Shown in pieces: positions 28,014-37,560 of a stretch of DNA of 64,000 bases. Within the stretch, counting starts at the first letter, position 1, and each line of letters begins with the position of its first letter. Source of the stretch: Parendozoicomonas haliclonae (lineage in GTDB: Bacteria > Pseudomonadota > Gammaproteobacteria > Pseudomonadales > Endozoicomonadaceae); NCBI RefSeq assembly GCF_900174585.1, contig NZ_FWPT01000003.1, positions 372,001 through 436,000 on the forward strand. Direction: 5' to 3'. Made by a program: the position numbers and the translations under genes. The notes beneath the pieces are model-generated. The model saw only the letters and a program-made list of their open reading frames with translations. It did not search any database and was not told where the DNA came from.

Positions 28014-29393
28014 ATGAATAACCATAACTCTACAGTTTCCCGCTTTTTTGCGGAGTGCCGTGCTCTGCTTGTTTTGTCGATGCCGATCATTGCCTCACAA
28101 CTGGCAACTGCGGCAATGAACTTTGTTGATACCACTATGGCTGGTCAGGTCAGTGCTCAGGACCTTGCTGCGATTGCGGTAGGCGGCAGTCTCTGGATGC
28201 CGGTCAGTCTGCTGTTACGTGGCATTCTTATGGCACTCACCCCAATGATCGCCCACCATCGTGGTGCGGGTCTCAGCCTGCCGATCACCAAAGACCTGGG
28301 CCAGACCGGTTGGATAGCCCTCATCTGCAGCATCATCCTGATTGCCTATCTGCTGATGGCGAAACCCATTCTGGTGTTTATGGATGTCGCACCGGAGATT
28401 GTTCCAATTGCCAGCGACTACCTGTTGGCTCTGGCCTTTGGCGTACCCGGCATCGCCCTGTTCTACACCTTCAACAGTTTCTGTGAAGGCATGAGCAATA
28501 CCCGTGCGCCGATGCTGATTGCCATTGCCGGCCTGCTGCTGAATATTCCGGTGAACTATGTGCTGATTTACGGCAAGTTTGGCCTTCCCGCACTGGGCGC
28601 CGTGGGCTGTGGCTGGGCAACCAGTCTGGTGTTCTGGATCATGGCTGGTCTGATGTATCTGTACCTGAGCAAGCATCATGCTTATCAGCAGCATCTGGAC
28701 AAACGGGAAATGAAGCCTGATCTCTCCCGCATGGGCGATATCTTTAAGCTGGGTTTCCCGATCGGTATCAATATCTTTGTATGCGGCAGTATCTTTGCTG
28801 TGATCGCACTGCTGATCGGTAAGCTGGGGGCGAACAATGTGGCGTCTCACCAGATTGCCCTGAACTTCTCCAGCCTGACCTATATGATCCCGATGAGTCT
28901 TTCCTTTGGTATCACCATCCGGACCGGCTTGGCACTGGGCGAAGGCAGCTTTAACGAAGCCCGTTTGCGAGCCATCACCGGGATTATTCTCGCAGCCTGC
29001 TGTTCTTCGGTTTCCGCCACCTTCATTCTGCTGTTCCCGGAAGTCATTATCAGCCTCTACACCCGCAACCCAGAGGTTGCTCACGGTGCAGCTATGCTGC
29101 TGGTTTATGCCTCGGTGTATCAAATCTCCGATGCGCTGCAGTCTTCTGCCAACGGCGTTTTACGTGGTTTTAAGGACACTAAAATCCCGATGTTTCTGGT
29201 GACCTTTGCCTACTGGGGTGTGGCTATGCCGGTAGGTTACTCCCTCGGTCTGACAGACCTGATCGTACCAGCCATGGGCGCAGCTGGATTCTGGATTGGC
29301 CTGATTACCGGACTGACCGTTGCTGCAGTACTGTTAATCAGTCGTCTTGTTTTCGTTATGAAGAAAACGGCTCGCAGTCAGGCTCTTGCTTAG
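28014..29393 (+). CDS. MATE family multidrug efflux transporter (NorM type)
   Basis: A 459-residue inner-membrane antiporter with 12 predicted helices that exports cationic drugs, usually driven by sodium in NorM relatives. Motifs: LVLSMPIIASQLATAAMNFVD and TTMAGQVS at the N-terminus, GGSLWMPV, NSFCEGMSNTRAPM and, in the second half, ALQSSANGVLRGFKDTKIPM, which fit NorM. The ATG at 28014 has no strong ribosome-binding site, so the start could be off by a few codons. It is the only gene between the two convergent/divergent gaps at 27.8 and 29.4 kb. Confidence 0.92.
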   Translation: MNNHNSTVSRFFAECRALLVLSMPIIASQLATAAMNFVDTTMAGQVSAQDLAAIAVGGSLWMPVSLLLRGILMALTPMIAHHRGAGLSLPITKDLGQTGWIALICSIILIAYLLMAKPILVFMDVAPEIVPIASDYLLALAFGVPGIALFYTFNSFCEGMSNTRAPMLIAIAGLLLNIPVNYVLIYGKFGLPALGAVGCGWATSLVFWIMAGLMYLYLSKHHAYQQHLDKREMKPDLSRMGDIFKLGFPIGINIFVCGSIFAVIALLIGKLGANNVASHQIALNFSSLTYMIPMSLSFGITIRTGLALGEGSFNEARLRAITGIILAACCSSVSATFILLFPEVIISLYTRNPEVAHGAAMLLVYASVYQISDALQSSANGVLRGFKDTKIPMFLVTFAYWGVAMPVGYSLGLTDLIVPAMGAAGFWIGLITGLTVAAVLLISRLVFVMKKTARSQALA

Positions 29394-29548
29394 AAGCTCC
29401 TGAAGAAGCTGCACCTGAAGAAGTTGCTATTGCGAAGAACATGACAGCCTGACAGTTCACCAACTACGCTAAAAGTTAGTCTTTAAAAAATTCAGAGTGA
29501 CAAGGATGTTGCTCTGCAGAAGCCTTCTTTTTGTGACAGGGATGTGAC

Positions 29549-30277
29549 ATGTCGAAAGCGGATAATCCGTCCAACAAAAATAATCAGTCCGATCCGAAAT
29601 CCCCTGACAATGTGGTGGATATCTTCACCCGTCGTAAAGTCAAAGATCCTGAGAACAATCCCATCGTGCGGCTGGCTCCCGAGCTGGATGGCATCGAGAT
29701 GCTGTACAGCAATGATGTGAATAAGGAAAAGATGTTCAGCATGAAAATTCTGTGCTGGGCATTGCGCAGAAATGGCGAAGTAGAAGCTATGGTGCCCTGG
29801 CTTAGCCGATTGGTATCAGCAGCCAATCTGAAAGACCCATTGAACGGACATTGGGAAGGTTATTACGACAGCCGCCACGAACGCCTGTTCTATGAAGCGC
29901 CTGTTCATAAAATTGTTGAGCTGGAAGGCGCTGCCAGCTACTTCCATGAAATCGAAGAAAAAGCCGAAGAGAGTACCGTGATTCAGGAGATTCCGGACAA
30001 TATCGGAACCCATGCGGTGATGACCAGCAACTCCTTCCAAAGCGTCACTCTGACCCAGATCACCAGCTGGCGGCTGTTTGCTGATGGACAGATCAAAGCC
30101 ATGATTGCGGATACGGAAAAGATTGATGCCACCCCGGTTCTGGCAGGAGATGAGTGCCTTTACCCCATCCAGGAAAAACCAGAATTTAAATACTTCTTCC
30201 ACCATATCATCGCCAACAAGATCAAGGCGGGGGATCCTGAGGCGATGGCGGCGTTTTCCCGGTTACTGGATCAGTGA
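29549..30277 (+). CDS. Conserved-looking protein of unknown function
   Basis: I do not recognise this 242-residue soluble protein. It has a disordered, Asn/Ser/Lys-rich start (residues 1-22), then a mixed domain with ILCWALRRNGEVEAMVPWL (about 67-86), HWEGYYDSRHERLFYE (about 101-116) and an acidic helix. There is no signal peptide or membrane segment. AGGGA 9 bases before the ATG supports the start. Its end overlaps the next gene on the other strand by 7 bases. Confidence 0.75.
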   Translation: MSKADNPSNKNNQSDPKSPDNVVDIFTRRKVKDPENNPIVRLAPELDGIEMLYSNDVNKEKMFSMKILCWALRRNGEVEAMVPWLSRLVSAANLKDPLNGHWEGYYDSRHERLFYEAPVHKIVELEGAASYFHEIEEKAEESTVIQEIPDNIGTHAVMTSNSFQSVTLTQITSWRLFADGQIKAMIADTEKIDATPVLAGDECLYPIQEKPEFKYFFHHIIANKIKAGDPEAMAAFSRLLDQ

Positions 30278-32286
30278 TTCCGCCAGCTGGCCCGACCACT
30301 CACTCGGCCAGTACCATCATTATATCGACGGACCTCGGGCTGATAACGGCAAAAGTCTTCCGCCTGAAGTATACGGTAATCATCAATCGTGCTTTGAACA
30401 TCGGGGCTATTGGCAATATTAAAGGCAATACTGGCAGCCTCCCCCCAGTGTCTTGCCCTGTTAACAGGGTCAGGCAGTTCCCGTACATACTGCCGGAAGG
30501 GGAATAACTGTTCTTGTTGAGCGAGATCGTTGGCATGATGACCTAATGCGTTCCAACCCGCCCTCCAACCTTCTGGAGCAGATAAAACAGCGGCTTTGAT
30601 CTTTTCAAAAATGCGTTTCTGAAGCGTTATAACGGCGGTACCCTCACAATCTCGCATAAGAGAATTCATGGTAAGAGCATATTCGTTAAGCATCGCATAA
30701 ATGCCTGTTGAGTCAGCTTCGGTCAGTTGCTGATAAATTTCACAGGCTTCAAGCAATCGGCCTTGACTGGAAAGATTCTGGGCTCTTAACCGATAACCCA
30801 GCGTTGCTTTGCCACGATATTGTTTTAAAGCATGTTCTGCCTGTTCCCGGTCCCCCATGGCGACATAAAGCAAACCAGCAACAACCCAACAGCGGGACCT
30901 GTTATGGGGGGCCAAACGGGTCAGATTTTCTGCGTACTCACTTAGCTCCAACCGCTCATTATCACCCAGGGTGATAGGTGCAAATAGACTGTCCGATCCT
31001 CTGTTTTTTTTAATCTCGGATAGTCGGGCTTCCGCTTTAAGACGCAGTATTGAAGAGGTTTCCACGGACACATAATGCCGAAGGCTATACATTTTCTCGA
31101 TAAGTTCAGGAATTTCCTCCGCCCGTCCCCAGCTTAACAACACATCGCCGAGATGAATCAGCACCCTGCTGATCAGTCGTTCATAGCGCCCCTGATTATG
31201 TCCCCGCACATACAGCTCTTCCACTGGATCACTTTCAAGCTCAGCAAGCAGTGACCGGGCTTTCTGCTCATCATCCGGTGATTCTTGCAAAAGCCATACA
31301 GGCAGACAGATAACCCGAGCCTGGTAAAACAGAAAAATCGGGAGCCAGTCGCCATGCGTGCGGGCCTGTGCGAGCACCTTGACAGCATCTTCACAGAGTT
31401 GATCAAGCAACTGACCAATAATCCTGGGGGATGACGTATCCTGCATCTGGGAAACACTGAGCCAGCCAAGATAGCAAGTCCAAAAGGTAAAGGCCCCGAA
31501 AGGGTTGCTCTCCAGAGCCTGCAGATACCTGTCTCGCATATCCCCGCCTTCAATCCATTCCAGACAATGATCGGCAAAAGACAGCTCTTGAAACTCTATG
31601 GCATACCAGAACATACAGGAGAGATACTCAGCCTGGTGCTCAGGCTCCATAAGATTGAACGTATCCCGATCGGAAACAACGTCCCGAAGAAACTGAATGC
31701 TTTCAGGCGGTTGTTTATTCCCCTTGATATCACCAAAGTTATAAAAACAGTCATGGGCATAGCGATCCAGCGCCTTGGCTTTAAGCTTCTGGTACTCCTG
31801 ATACGACCGCGGATTTTTTAAATACTCATAAGGCTCAAGCCGTTTCATCCAGGTCAGAGCTTTACGGTAATCACCACCAAACACCATAAGCGCAGCATAA
31901 CGAAACAACAGTTGCGTATGGAGAGAGCGGCGCTCAGGGAGACGTTCTTGAAGAAGATCCTCATAAACACGCTGAAAATCCTTTTCGTAATCCTGAACAA
32001 AATGCTGAAAGTGACGATCATGGCCGTCACTTTCCACCTTACCAAGATGACTCACTCTTTCGTGCAGGGCTCGAATGCGCTGCGTCTGTTCTTGAGAATA
32101 AGCGGATTCCTGCCTGTGCCCGAGATTATTCTTCTGACCTTCTGGCGTGTTATGAGGTTGGTGATACGGGTGAACGCGATAACCATGAAAGGTCTTTCGT
32201 TCGGGCCGTTCGTGCTCGGGGCTGTGCCGGTACTCTCGTCTATCGGATCGTCTGGCGCTATGGGGTGAATAGTGGGATGTGTACAT
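30271..32286 (-). CDS. Alpha-solenoid (TPR-like) protein with an Arg/His/Ser-rich N-terminus, unknown
   Basis: A 671-residue protein, start at ATG 32286 (an upstream TTG is less likely). Residues 1-70 are low-complexity and rich in Arg, His, Ser and Pro (SPHSARRSDRREYRHSPEH). The rest is almost entirely amphipathic helices in pairs with TPR-like spacing, for example LLYVAMGDREQAEHALKQY and LSSQGRLLEACEIYQQLTEA. No signal peptide and no enzyme motif are seen. The basic tail resembles those of the genes at 22127-23212 and 41469-42512, so I group the three. A scaffold or effector role is a guess. Confidence 0.78.
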   Translation of the reverse strand: MYTSHYSPHSARRSDRREYRHSPEHERPERKTFHGYRVHPYHQPHNTPEGQKNNLGHRQESAYSQEQTQRIRALHERVSHLGKVESDGHDRHFQHFVQDYEKDFQRVYEDLLQERLPERRSLHTQLLFRYAALMVFGGDYRKALTWMKRLEPYEYLKNPRSYQEYQKLKAKALDRYAHDCFYNFGDIKGNKQPPESIQFLRDVVSDRDTFNLMEPEHQAEYLSCMFWYAIEFQELSFADHCLEWIEGGDMRDRYLQALESNPFGAFTFWTCYLGWLSVSQMQDTSSPRIIGQLLDQLCEDAVKVLAQARTHGDWLPIFLFYQARVICLPVWLLQESPDDEQKARSLLAELESDPVEELYVRGHNQGRYERLISRVLIHLGDVLLSWGRAEEIPELIEKMYSLRHYVSVETSSILRLKAEARLSEIKKNRGSDSLFAPITLGDNERLELSEYAENLTRLAPHNRSRCWVVAGLLYVAMGDREQAEHALKQYRGKATLGYRLRAQNLSSQGRLLEACEIYQQLTEADSTGIYAMLNEYALTMNSLMRDCEGTAVITLQKRIFEKIKAAVLSAPEGWRAGWNALGHHANDLAQQEQLFPFRQYVRELPDPVNRARHWGEAASIAFNIANSPDVQSTIDDYRILQAEDFCRYQPEVRRYNDGTGRVSGRASWRNH

Positions 32287-32424
32287 GGCTGGCAGCCCCT
32301 GAGCTATCAATAACAGGGGTTAGACACCAATCTGGCCAGCGGGTTGGAGAAAGGAGGACTCATGGCAGGCATCCTGACCATCTGGTCAGGATTCGACCCT
32401 CACCTCAGAACAGTTCGGATCAGA

Positions 32425-32667
32425 TCAGGCCGCCTCACTTTTACGGATATGGTAGAAATAGCAATTATCCCGTTCTTCCTGAGCCAGCAGTTCATGATCC
32501 AGAAAGTTACAAAACTTAGGGATATCCCGGGTGGTAGACGGATCGGTGGCAATCACTTCCACAATATCCCCCGCAGACATCTCGCGGACAGCCTTGTGCA
32601 GCAGCATCACCGGCTCAGGGCAGGTCAGGCCAGTAGTATCAAGGGTTCGGGAGATGGAATAGGACAT
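32425..32667 (-). CDS. tusA: TusA-type sulfurtransferase
   Basis: An 80-residue sulfur carrier with the SirA/TusA fold. The persulfide-forming Cys is in the signature [17 protein letters not shown] near residue 16-19, followed by the usual [21 protein letters not shown] and a C-terminal FYHIRKS strand. In E. coli TusA passes sulfur to the tRNA 2-thiouridine pathway. It could equally be another TusA-family carrier, since no tus neighbours are seen. The ATG at 32667 is preferred over a TTG two codons earlier. Confidence 0.9.
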   Translation of the reverse strand: MSYSISRTLDTTGLTCPEPVMLLHKAVREMSAGDIVEVIATDPSTTRDIPKFCNFLDHELLAQEERDNCYFYHIRKSEAA

Positions 32668-32809
32668 GCTCAAAGTACTCGGAAATCCAACAAAGCGGTA
32701 AAGATACGGCTAAAAGTTCAGCCACAACAGGCGAAAACAGTTTAATAGACCAGAAAGCACTCTAATAGACTAACCACCACATGAAAAGACTTGGATAGGG
32801 AGTTGTCCC

Positions 32810-33091
32810 ATGATCAAGGTTATTATCGACCGGACTGTCGCTCAGGGGCTTGAGAAGCACTACGACCACTGCCTGAAGAAAAGCGCCTCCTTGATGGATA
32901 CGGCAACTGGTTTTCTGGGCAGTGAGACGCTGAAGGATATCAACAACCCCAGCCACCGGGTTACGGTCAGCCTTTGGGATAATGTCCAGTGCTGGAGCCA
33001 GTGGCTGCAATCCGATGCCCGACGAGAGCTGCATAGCCAGATTGATCAGTTATTGGATCATGAGGAGCGGGTTGTGGTGTTGAGCCGGTGA
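32810..33091 (+). CDS. Small ABM-like (antibiotic biosynthesis monooxygenase fold) protein
   Basis: A 93-residue protein with the layout of dimeric alpha/beta-barrel monooxygenase-like proteins: strand MIKVIIDRTV, helix QGLEKHYDHCLKKSASLMDT, strand GFLGSETLKD, strand HRVTVSLWDN, then WSQWLQSDARRELHSQIDQLL, which is the typical ABM WxxWxxSxxR-type helix. Function in vivo is unknown. AGGGA at good distance precedes the ATG. It is divergent from tusA. Confidence 0.75.
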   Translation: MIKVIIDRTVAQGLEKHYDHCLKKSASLMDTATGFLGSETLKDINNPSHRVTVSLWDNVQCWSQWLQSDARRELHSQIDQLLDHEERVVVLSR

Positions 33092-33118
33092 GATTTAGAT
33101 ACTTAAACACTTGTTAAT

Positions 33119-33146
33119 GGAAGCCCGGCAGAAATGCCGGGCTTCC
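33119..33146 (+). terminator. Stem-loop terminator after the ABM-like gene
   Basis: A 12-bp perfect stem (GGAAGCCCGGCA with TGCCGGGCTTCC) around a GAAA tetraloop, followed by ACGTTTTAAT. It sits between convergent genes, 28 bases after the ABM-like stop. Confidence 0.78.
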
Positions 33147-33166
33147 ACGTTTTAATATGGGAAGGC

Positions 33167-35593
33167 TTAAAAAGGTGTAGCAACGATATTGGACTGAATT
33201 CTCATATTATAAATAACCGCTTCGTTGACGAGAGGCTGAGAGCCGATATTAATAGAGTCTATTCGCAGTTCATTAAACTCTGTAAGCAAGTTGATCGCAA
33301 ACCCCTGATCTCCAGCACTATTTTCTGCCACGTCAAGATTCAAGGTATTGGTCAACGCACCATCGGGTGTCGAAACGCCAAAGAGTTCCAGATATCCCTC
33401 TTCATTATCTTTGTCTGGCGTCCATTTCAAGGTATTCACCTTTGCTAGAGAAGCATCATCACCCTCATTATTCAATGTGCCACGGTAATCAATATACGAG
33501 CCTCCGGCTGGTAGCAGTTCATTACTCAGGAAAATAGTAACGCCCTGATCACCACGCTCAGGATCACCGCCTGTTGATATCGCAACATTCATATTCTGAT
33601 GTTCCGTCAGCGCTAATTGGCCAAAGCTATTGGCATCCGTCAGGCTGTCTGCACTGCCCAGATGAATACCTGAAATAGACTTATGCCCAAATACATTACT
33701 GCGGAAGTAAAGCGCCTCACGCTCTGGGCGCTCAATCGTCCCATCGCTATCCATAAAGACGAAATCAGTCACCCCTCCCTCTATATCCAGTGTGGCATTT
33801 CGGATACTGGACTGAATATCCATGCCATCAGACCAGATACCGCAGCCATTAAAGCAACGGCTTCCCTCTTCGGGATCGTAATTTAAAAATAACCCGCCAC
33901 GGGAATTCGTGATCACAGAGTCCACATTCATAGTGATACCTTCGCCCTGAAAGCCACCACCATCAAGGAAGACATTCATATCCCAGTCTTCAAACTCGAA
34001 AGCCTGGTATAGTCGAAGCAGATAGAGGAACTCCGTCCCCCCCTGTAGATTCGCATAGTCTGGTAGAGCATCAGCATCTGTCTGGACCGAAATACCACGT
34101 AGTCGCCAGGCTCCACTTAAATCCGTTAAAGCAAGACGAATCCCACTGGTCAAGTTTGAAGTGGGCGAGGCATTAATATCGTATGCGGAATCCCGACGCA
34201 CTACATCAATGGCAGCGGTGCCTGTACCATAGGAAGCAAGGCCAGCGAACCAGACATAAGCCCCTTTATCCTGAACATCATCGGCGTAACGTAAATTACC
34301 ATCACTCATATTCCAGGAAAGATCTGCGGTGATACCACTATCGCCCTCAGCACCTCCGGCATATAACTTGAGGCTATTGTAAGGAATAGAGCTTGTATTG
34401 GTTTCTCCAGTAATCGTGTTGGTATCGTTAAATGTAAACTGGCCGAATACTTCCCCCAGACTCTTACTGCTGCTACCGATAAATATATCTTCTACACCAA
34501 AACGAAGATTTAAATTTTCATAAGCAACAAGAATATAGTCTTGAGTACCCGGAGCGCCCTTCATAAGATCCAAGGTAATTCCTTCTGGCACTGTCAGCTT
34601 GCCAAAATAGTTGGCAAGGCCAAGCTTCTGACCAGTGTCAATACCACCATCCCACCAGAAAATCTGGTTCTTGTTGTCATCCTTGCTGGCTGCAGTAAGA
34701 CAGTCCCCCTTCAATCCCCCTGCACAGTTTGTTGCCAGAGTGGGATTGAAATTGATCCCAGAATCTGGAGAAACTCCCCCAGAGCGAACTACCAATGACC
34801 CATCAAACTCAAGCCTTGCTTCAAGTGCTCCATAGCTTTCACTAAAGCGATCCTCTCCAAGGTCCGCATCATAAGGATCGTTGTATATATCCTGTATGGT
34901 CAAACTGGTATTGATTTTATTTAGATCAAGAGAAACGAAATCCCCATTTGCATCCTCAGCCACACGCCAATTTGCAAAAGAATCTGGTGCATCAGTAGTG
35001 GATGCAGAAAATGTAATACCTTGTAAAAGGAGGTCGTGACTCCGGCGCTCTCCTTCTTCACTTGTGTAAGCGTCCAAATAACGTATCGAGGAATCTTTAA
35101 TACCAAGCTTGCCACGAAGTTTAATACCTGGACTTCCTGCTGAAATTTTAACGGTTCCGTCCAGCTGGTAATCTGTAATCAAACCACCAAAACTTCTGTC
35201 AAAATTATCTCCCAGATAAATACCATCAACCGTCAGACGCCTTTTGCTCTGCTCAATATCCAAAATCAGCCCTTCCAAAGCACTGACATCCATACGCACT
35301 TTTGAAGTTAGCGTAGAAGGGCCACCTTCCGCCTGACCAATTCCGATATTTTTAAACGTGGCTTTGCTGCCATCACCAGCAGATTGCCAGACCAGCTCGT
35401 CAATAGTTACTGCTTGCTTCTGTTTATTAAGCGAGGAATTAGAATTCTGCAAAGCCTCCTGCTGGATCTCCAAAGTAATACCAGCCCGACCGTTTACCGC
35501 AGACAAATCATCATCAGCGAGAATTTCCAAAGCTGCCTGGGCACTATTACAACCAATCAGAGAGAAGAGACAAATTATTGTTATTTTTTTCAT
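33167..35593 (-). CDS. Large exported protein with N-terminal DUF6160/Fil-like motif
   Basis: Last and largest product (808 residues) of a four-gene operon. I start it at ATG 35593, because GAAGG is 8 bases upstream and a clean signal peptide follows (MKKITIICLFSLIGCNSAQA, cut before ALE). Right after comes LEILADDDLSAVNGRAGITL, the acidic-Leu-Ser-x-Val-x-Gly-x-x-Gly-Ile motif I associate with DUF6160 and Acinetobacter Fil-type proteins. The rest is Gly/Asp/Ser/Asn-rich and predicted beta, with repeating alternating strands such as GITADLSWNMSDGNLRY; it ends IQSNIVATPF. There is no anchor or barrel signature. Probably an outer-surface or periplasmic structural protein. The DNA is visibly AT-richer than the neighbouring blocks. 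Confidence 0.8.
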   Translation of the reverse strand: MKKITIICLFSLIGCNSAQAALEILADDDLSAVNGRAGITLEIQQEALQNSNSSLNKQKQAVTIDELVWQSAGDGSKATFKNIGIGQAEGGPSTLTSKVRMDVSALEGLILDIEQSKRRLTVDGIYLGDNFDRSFGGLITDYQLDGTVKISAGSPGIKLRGKLGIKDSSIRYLDAYTSEEGERRSHDLLLQGITFSASTTDAPDSFANWRVAEDANGDFVSLDLNKINTSLTIQDIYNDPYDADLGEDRFSESYGALEARLEFDGSLVVRSGGVSPDSGINFNPTLATNCAGGLKGDCLTAASKDDNKNQIFWWDGGIDTGQKLGLANYFGKLTVPEGITLDLMKGAPGTQDYILVAYENLNLRFGVEDIFIGSSSKSLGEVFGQFTFNDTNTITGETNTSSIPYNSLKLYAGGAEGDSGITADLSWNMSDGNLRYADDVQDKGAYVWFAGLASYGTGTAAIDVVRRDSAYDINASPTSNLTSGIRLALTDLSGAWRLRGISVQTDADALPDYANLQGGTEFLYLLRLYQAFEFEDWDMNVFLDGGGFQGEGITMNVDSVITNSRGGLFLNYDPEEGSRCFNGCGIWSDGMDIQSSIRNATLDIEGGVTDFVFMDSDGTIERPEREALYFRSNVFGHKSISGIHLGSADSLTDANSFGQLALTEHQNMNVAISTGGDPERGDQGVTIFLSNELLPAGGSYIDYRGTLNNEGDDASLAKVNTLKWTPDKDNEEGYLELFGVSTPDGALTNTLNLDVAENSAGDQGFAINLLTEFNELRIDSINIGSQPLVNEAVIYNMRIQSNIVATPF

Positions 35594-35611
35594 GCCAAGA
35601 GCCTTCATCGA

Positions 35612-36187
35612 TTAGTCGGTAGGGAAGATCAACAAATTACCTTGCCCTACAACATCACCATCAATAGAAAGTGACAATATATCGGTTTGCTTGAAGCCAA
35701 CCGCTTCCGGATTATCATGAGTTGCTGTCGCATAGGTATAGCTGAGCTGGTTGTAACGAATTTTGTTACTCATTTGTACCTTGAGAACATTAACCGGAGT
35801 ACCGTTATTATCCACCTCTTCAGTGGAGATCCTCATCGGCGCACCACCTTCGATGCTTTCACCAAATTCGATTCCACCTTTCAGATTGTCATAAACCACC
35901 CAGCCCTCATTTTCTCCTGCCTTCATGGCAACCCGGGCACCACAGCGTTTCTCATCATTGACAACATATCCCGAGCATCCGACTCCCGTTAAAGCTCCGG
36001 TTTCTTCATCTCGCCCCAAGTCCCACTTAGGTCCGCCAAAGGCGTTAATCTCAAATTTCCCTGACAGCTCAATGCCACCTTGTCCAGAATATGTACCTAA
36101 AGCCTCATCACTCATTTCTTCTTTTGCATGCGCATAATACGAAAACGAAAAGATTATAATAATAAAAAAGTCTAAAAACTTATTCAT
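35612..36187 (-). CDS. Small exported protein with the same N-terminal motif
   Basis: Third gene of the operon, 191 residues from ATG 36187 (several ATGs are clustered here; this one gives the cleanest signal peptide, MNKFLDFFIIIIFSFSYYAHA). The mature N-terminus is KEEMSDEALGTYSGQGGIELSG, again acidic-Glu-Leu-Gly-x-x-Gly-Gly-Gly-Ile. The remainder is beta-rich with two Cys (VGCSGYV and KRCGARV). It ends in DVVGQGNLLIFPTD. The ribosome start region overlaps the stop of the upstream gene, and the downstream gene begins within about 20 bases, so translation is coupled. Function unknown. Confidence 0.75.
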   Translation of the reverse strand: MNKFLDFFIIIIFSFSYYAHAKEEMSDEALGTYSGQGGIELSGKFEINAFGGPKWDLGRDEETGALTGVGCSGYVVNDEKRCGARVAMKAGENEGWVVYDNLKGGIEFGESIEGGAPMRISTEEVDNNGTPVNVLKVQMSNKIRYNQLSYTYATATHDNPEAVGFKQTDILSLSIDGDVVGQGNLLIFPTD

Positions 36188-36198
36188 CATATATCCCA

Positions 36199-37560
36199 TC
36201 AAAGATCAAACGATTGAACATTAAGATACTGAATCATGAGACCTTCAATCTTTGAAGATCCTAACGACAATCCTCCAGTTGGCAAACCTATATCACTTGT
36301 TCGACTACCACCTATCATCAAATCATTAATATAAATACTTGATTTCGCATATTGATCATTCGGATCATACTCAGAATCTGCTCCAGACTGTACCGCACGA
36401 TAGAAGGCCTCATGTTCATTTTTTATAGACCTGACAGTAACATTAAAATTACCATCTTCATCAACTGCAAAATCAACAGGCTGTATATCCCCTGTACCCA
36501 AATACAAATCCGCAAGAAATGATGAAACATATACACCAGCATCTGCCTGAGATGCTGGAGTGTTACACGTAGAAGTCAGATCACATGAGTAAATATCAAG
36601 AGTATCTGCATAAATCTTTAAATGAAGATCACCAACAGTATCACCATCATCACTCCACAACCTTAATTTACTGTTTTCTAAAGTAACGCCTGTAGCAGCA
36701 ATTTGATACACATCATTTCTTTCCACTGTTCCAGATGTAACTGTAAAGCGAAATCTAGCACCAAAACTAGTTCGAGCTATGTCCCCGCCCTGATTCAAAC
36801 TAATGAGCCCAAGCTGATCATTAAATGGCTTCGAGTCTATAGCTATTTGGGGCTTAGCATCCTCATAGGCTTGTTTAGCCTGTGCAACTTGTCCCTCTTT
36901 ATTGGGAATCTCTGTATCCTCAAGCTCTTCCACCCTCTGCTCTGCAGCTCTTCTTCTAGACCCACACGTAAAAAAAGTGCAACCACGACCTGCACTATAA
37001 TCTTCAACTTTTCTTTTTTCTGTTTCCAGTTCCGCTTGCAAATTTATAAGTTCATTTTCCCTATTCATTATCGCATCGACAAAAGATTTGCTGAGCTCAG
37101 AAATTTGATCTTTTAAACTCTTGGCAGTTGCTACCCTTTGGACAAAATCACCAGTTAAAAATGAGTTGGATGTTATATTATCAACACCACTGTACTTGGG
37201 TGTTGTAATGGCTAAAGCAGTATTGGTTCCAACATCAACAATATCAACCTCATAAGGTGATGATATTCTGCCCAAACTCACTGGAGTAACTCCATGAACC
37301 CCTGTCTGGTCTTTTGGAATTGATCCTTGACCACCGATGTAGACACCTTCTACCTGAATACCTTCATCATTACTAGTTCCCTCTATACCAGTAATCTTAA
37401 TTTCAGCATCCGAGGCATCGTAAACCAGCTCCTCAAATACCAAGCCAACTCCAGCGCCACTCAACTCGGAAAGCTCATCATCAGTGATACTCTCAAGCGC
37501 CATCGCAGGAAAACTTAAAGCCATCCCCAACAAGATAAATTTATGACATTCTGTCAACAT
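36199..37560 (-). CDS. Exported protein with the DUF6160/Fil-like motif and a coiled-coil insert
   Basis: Second gene of the operon, 453 residues. Signal peptide MLTECHKFILLGMALSFPAM(A), then LESITDDELSELSGAGVGLVFEEL, the clearest copy of the shared motif. Residues about 140-225 form a charged coiled coil (ENELINLQAELETEKRKVE) with an unusual Cys pair CTFFTC, absent from the sister proteins. The C-terminal part is beta-rich, with a second Cys pair in IYSCDLTSTCNTP, and ends GLMIQYLNVQSFDL. Its ATG overlaps the stop of the gene before it by a few bases and its stop touches the next start. Function unknown; a periplasmic or surface partner of the larger product is my inference. Confidence 0.77.
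   Translation of the reverse strand: MLTECHKFILLGMALSFPAMALESITDDELSELSGAGVGLVFEELVYDASDAEIKITGIEGTSNDEGIQVEGVYIGGQGSIPKDQTGVHGVTPVSLGRISSPYEVDIVDVGTNTALAITTPKYSGVDNITSNSFLTGDFVQRVATAKSLKDQISELSKSFVDAIMNRENELINLQAELETEKRKVEDYSAGRGCTFFTCGSRRRAAEQRVEELEDTEIPNKEGQVAQAKQAYEDAKPQIAIDSKPFNDQLGLISLNQGGDIARTSFGARFRFTVTSGTVERNDVYQIAATGVTLENSKLRLWSDDGDTVGDLHLKIYADTLDIYSCDLTSTCNTPASQADAGVYVSSFLADLYLGTGDIQPVDFAVDEDGNFNVTVRSIKNEHEAFYRAVQSGADSEYDPNDQYAKSSIYINDLMIGGSRTSDIGLPTGGLSLGSSKIEGLMIQYLNVQSFDL

Noticed and set aside
28215-29123. 302-codon minus-strand frame opposite the MATE gene
   Set aside because: Shadow of a membrane protein gene; its product is His/Gln-rich nonsense of the usual antisense type.
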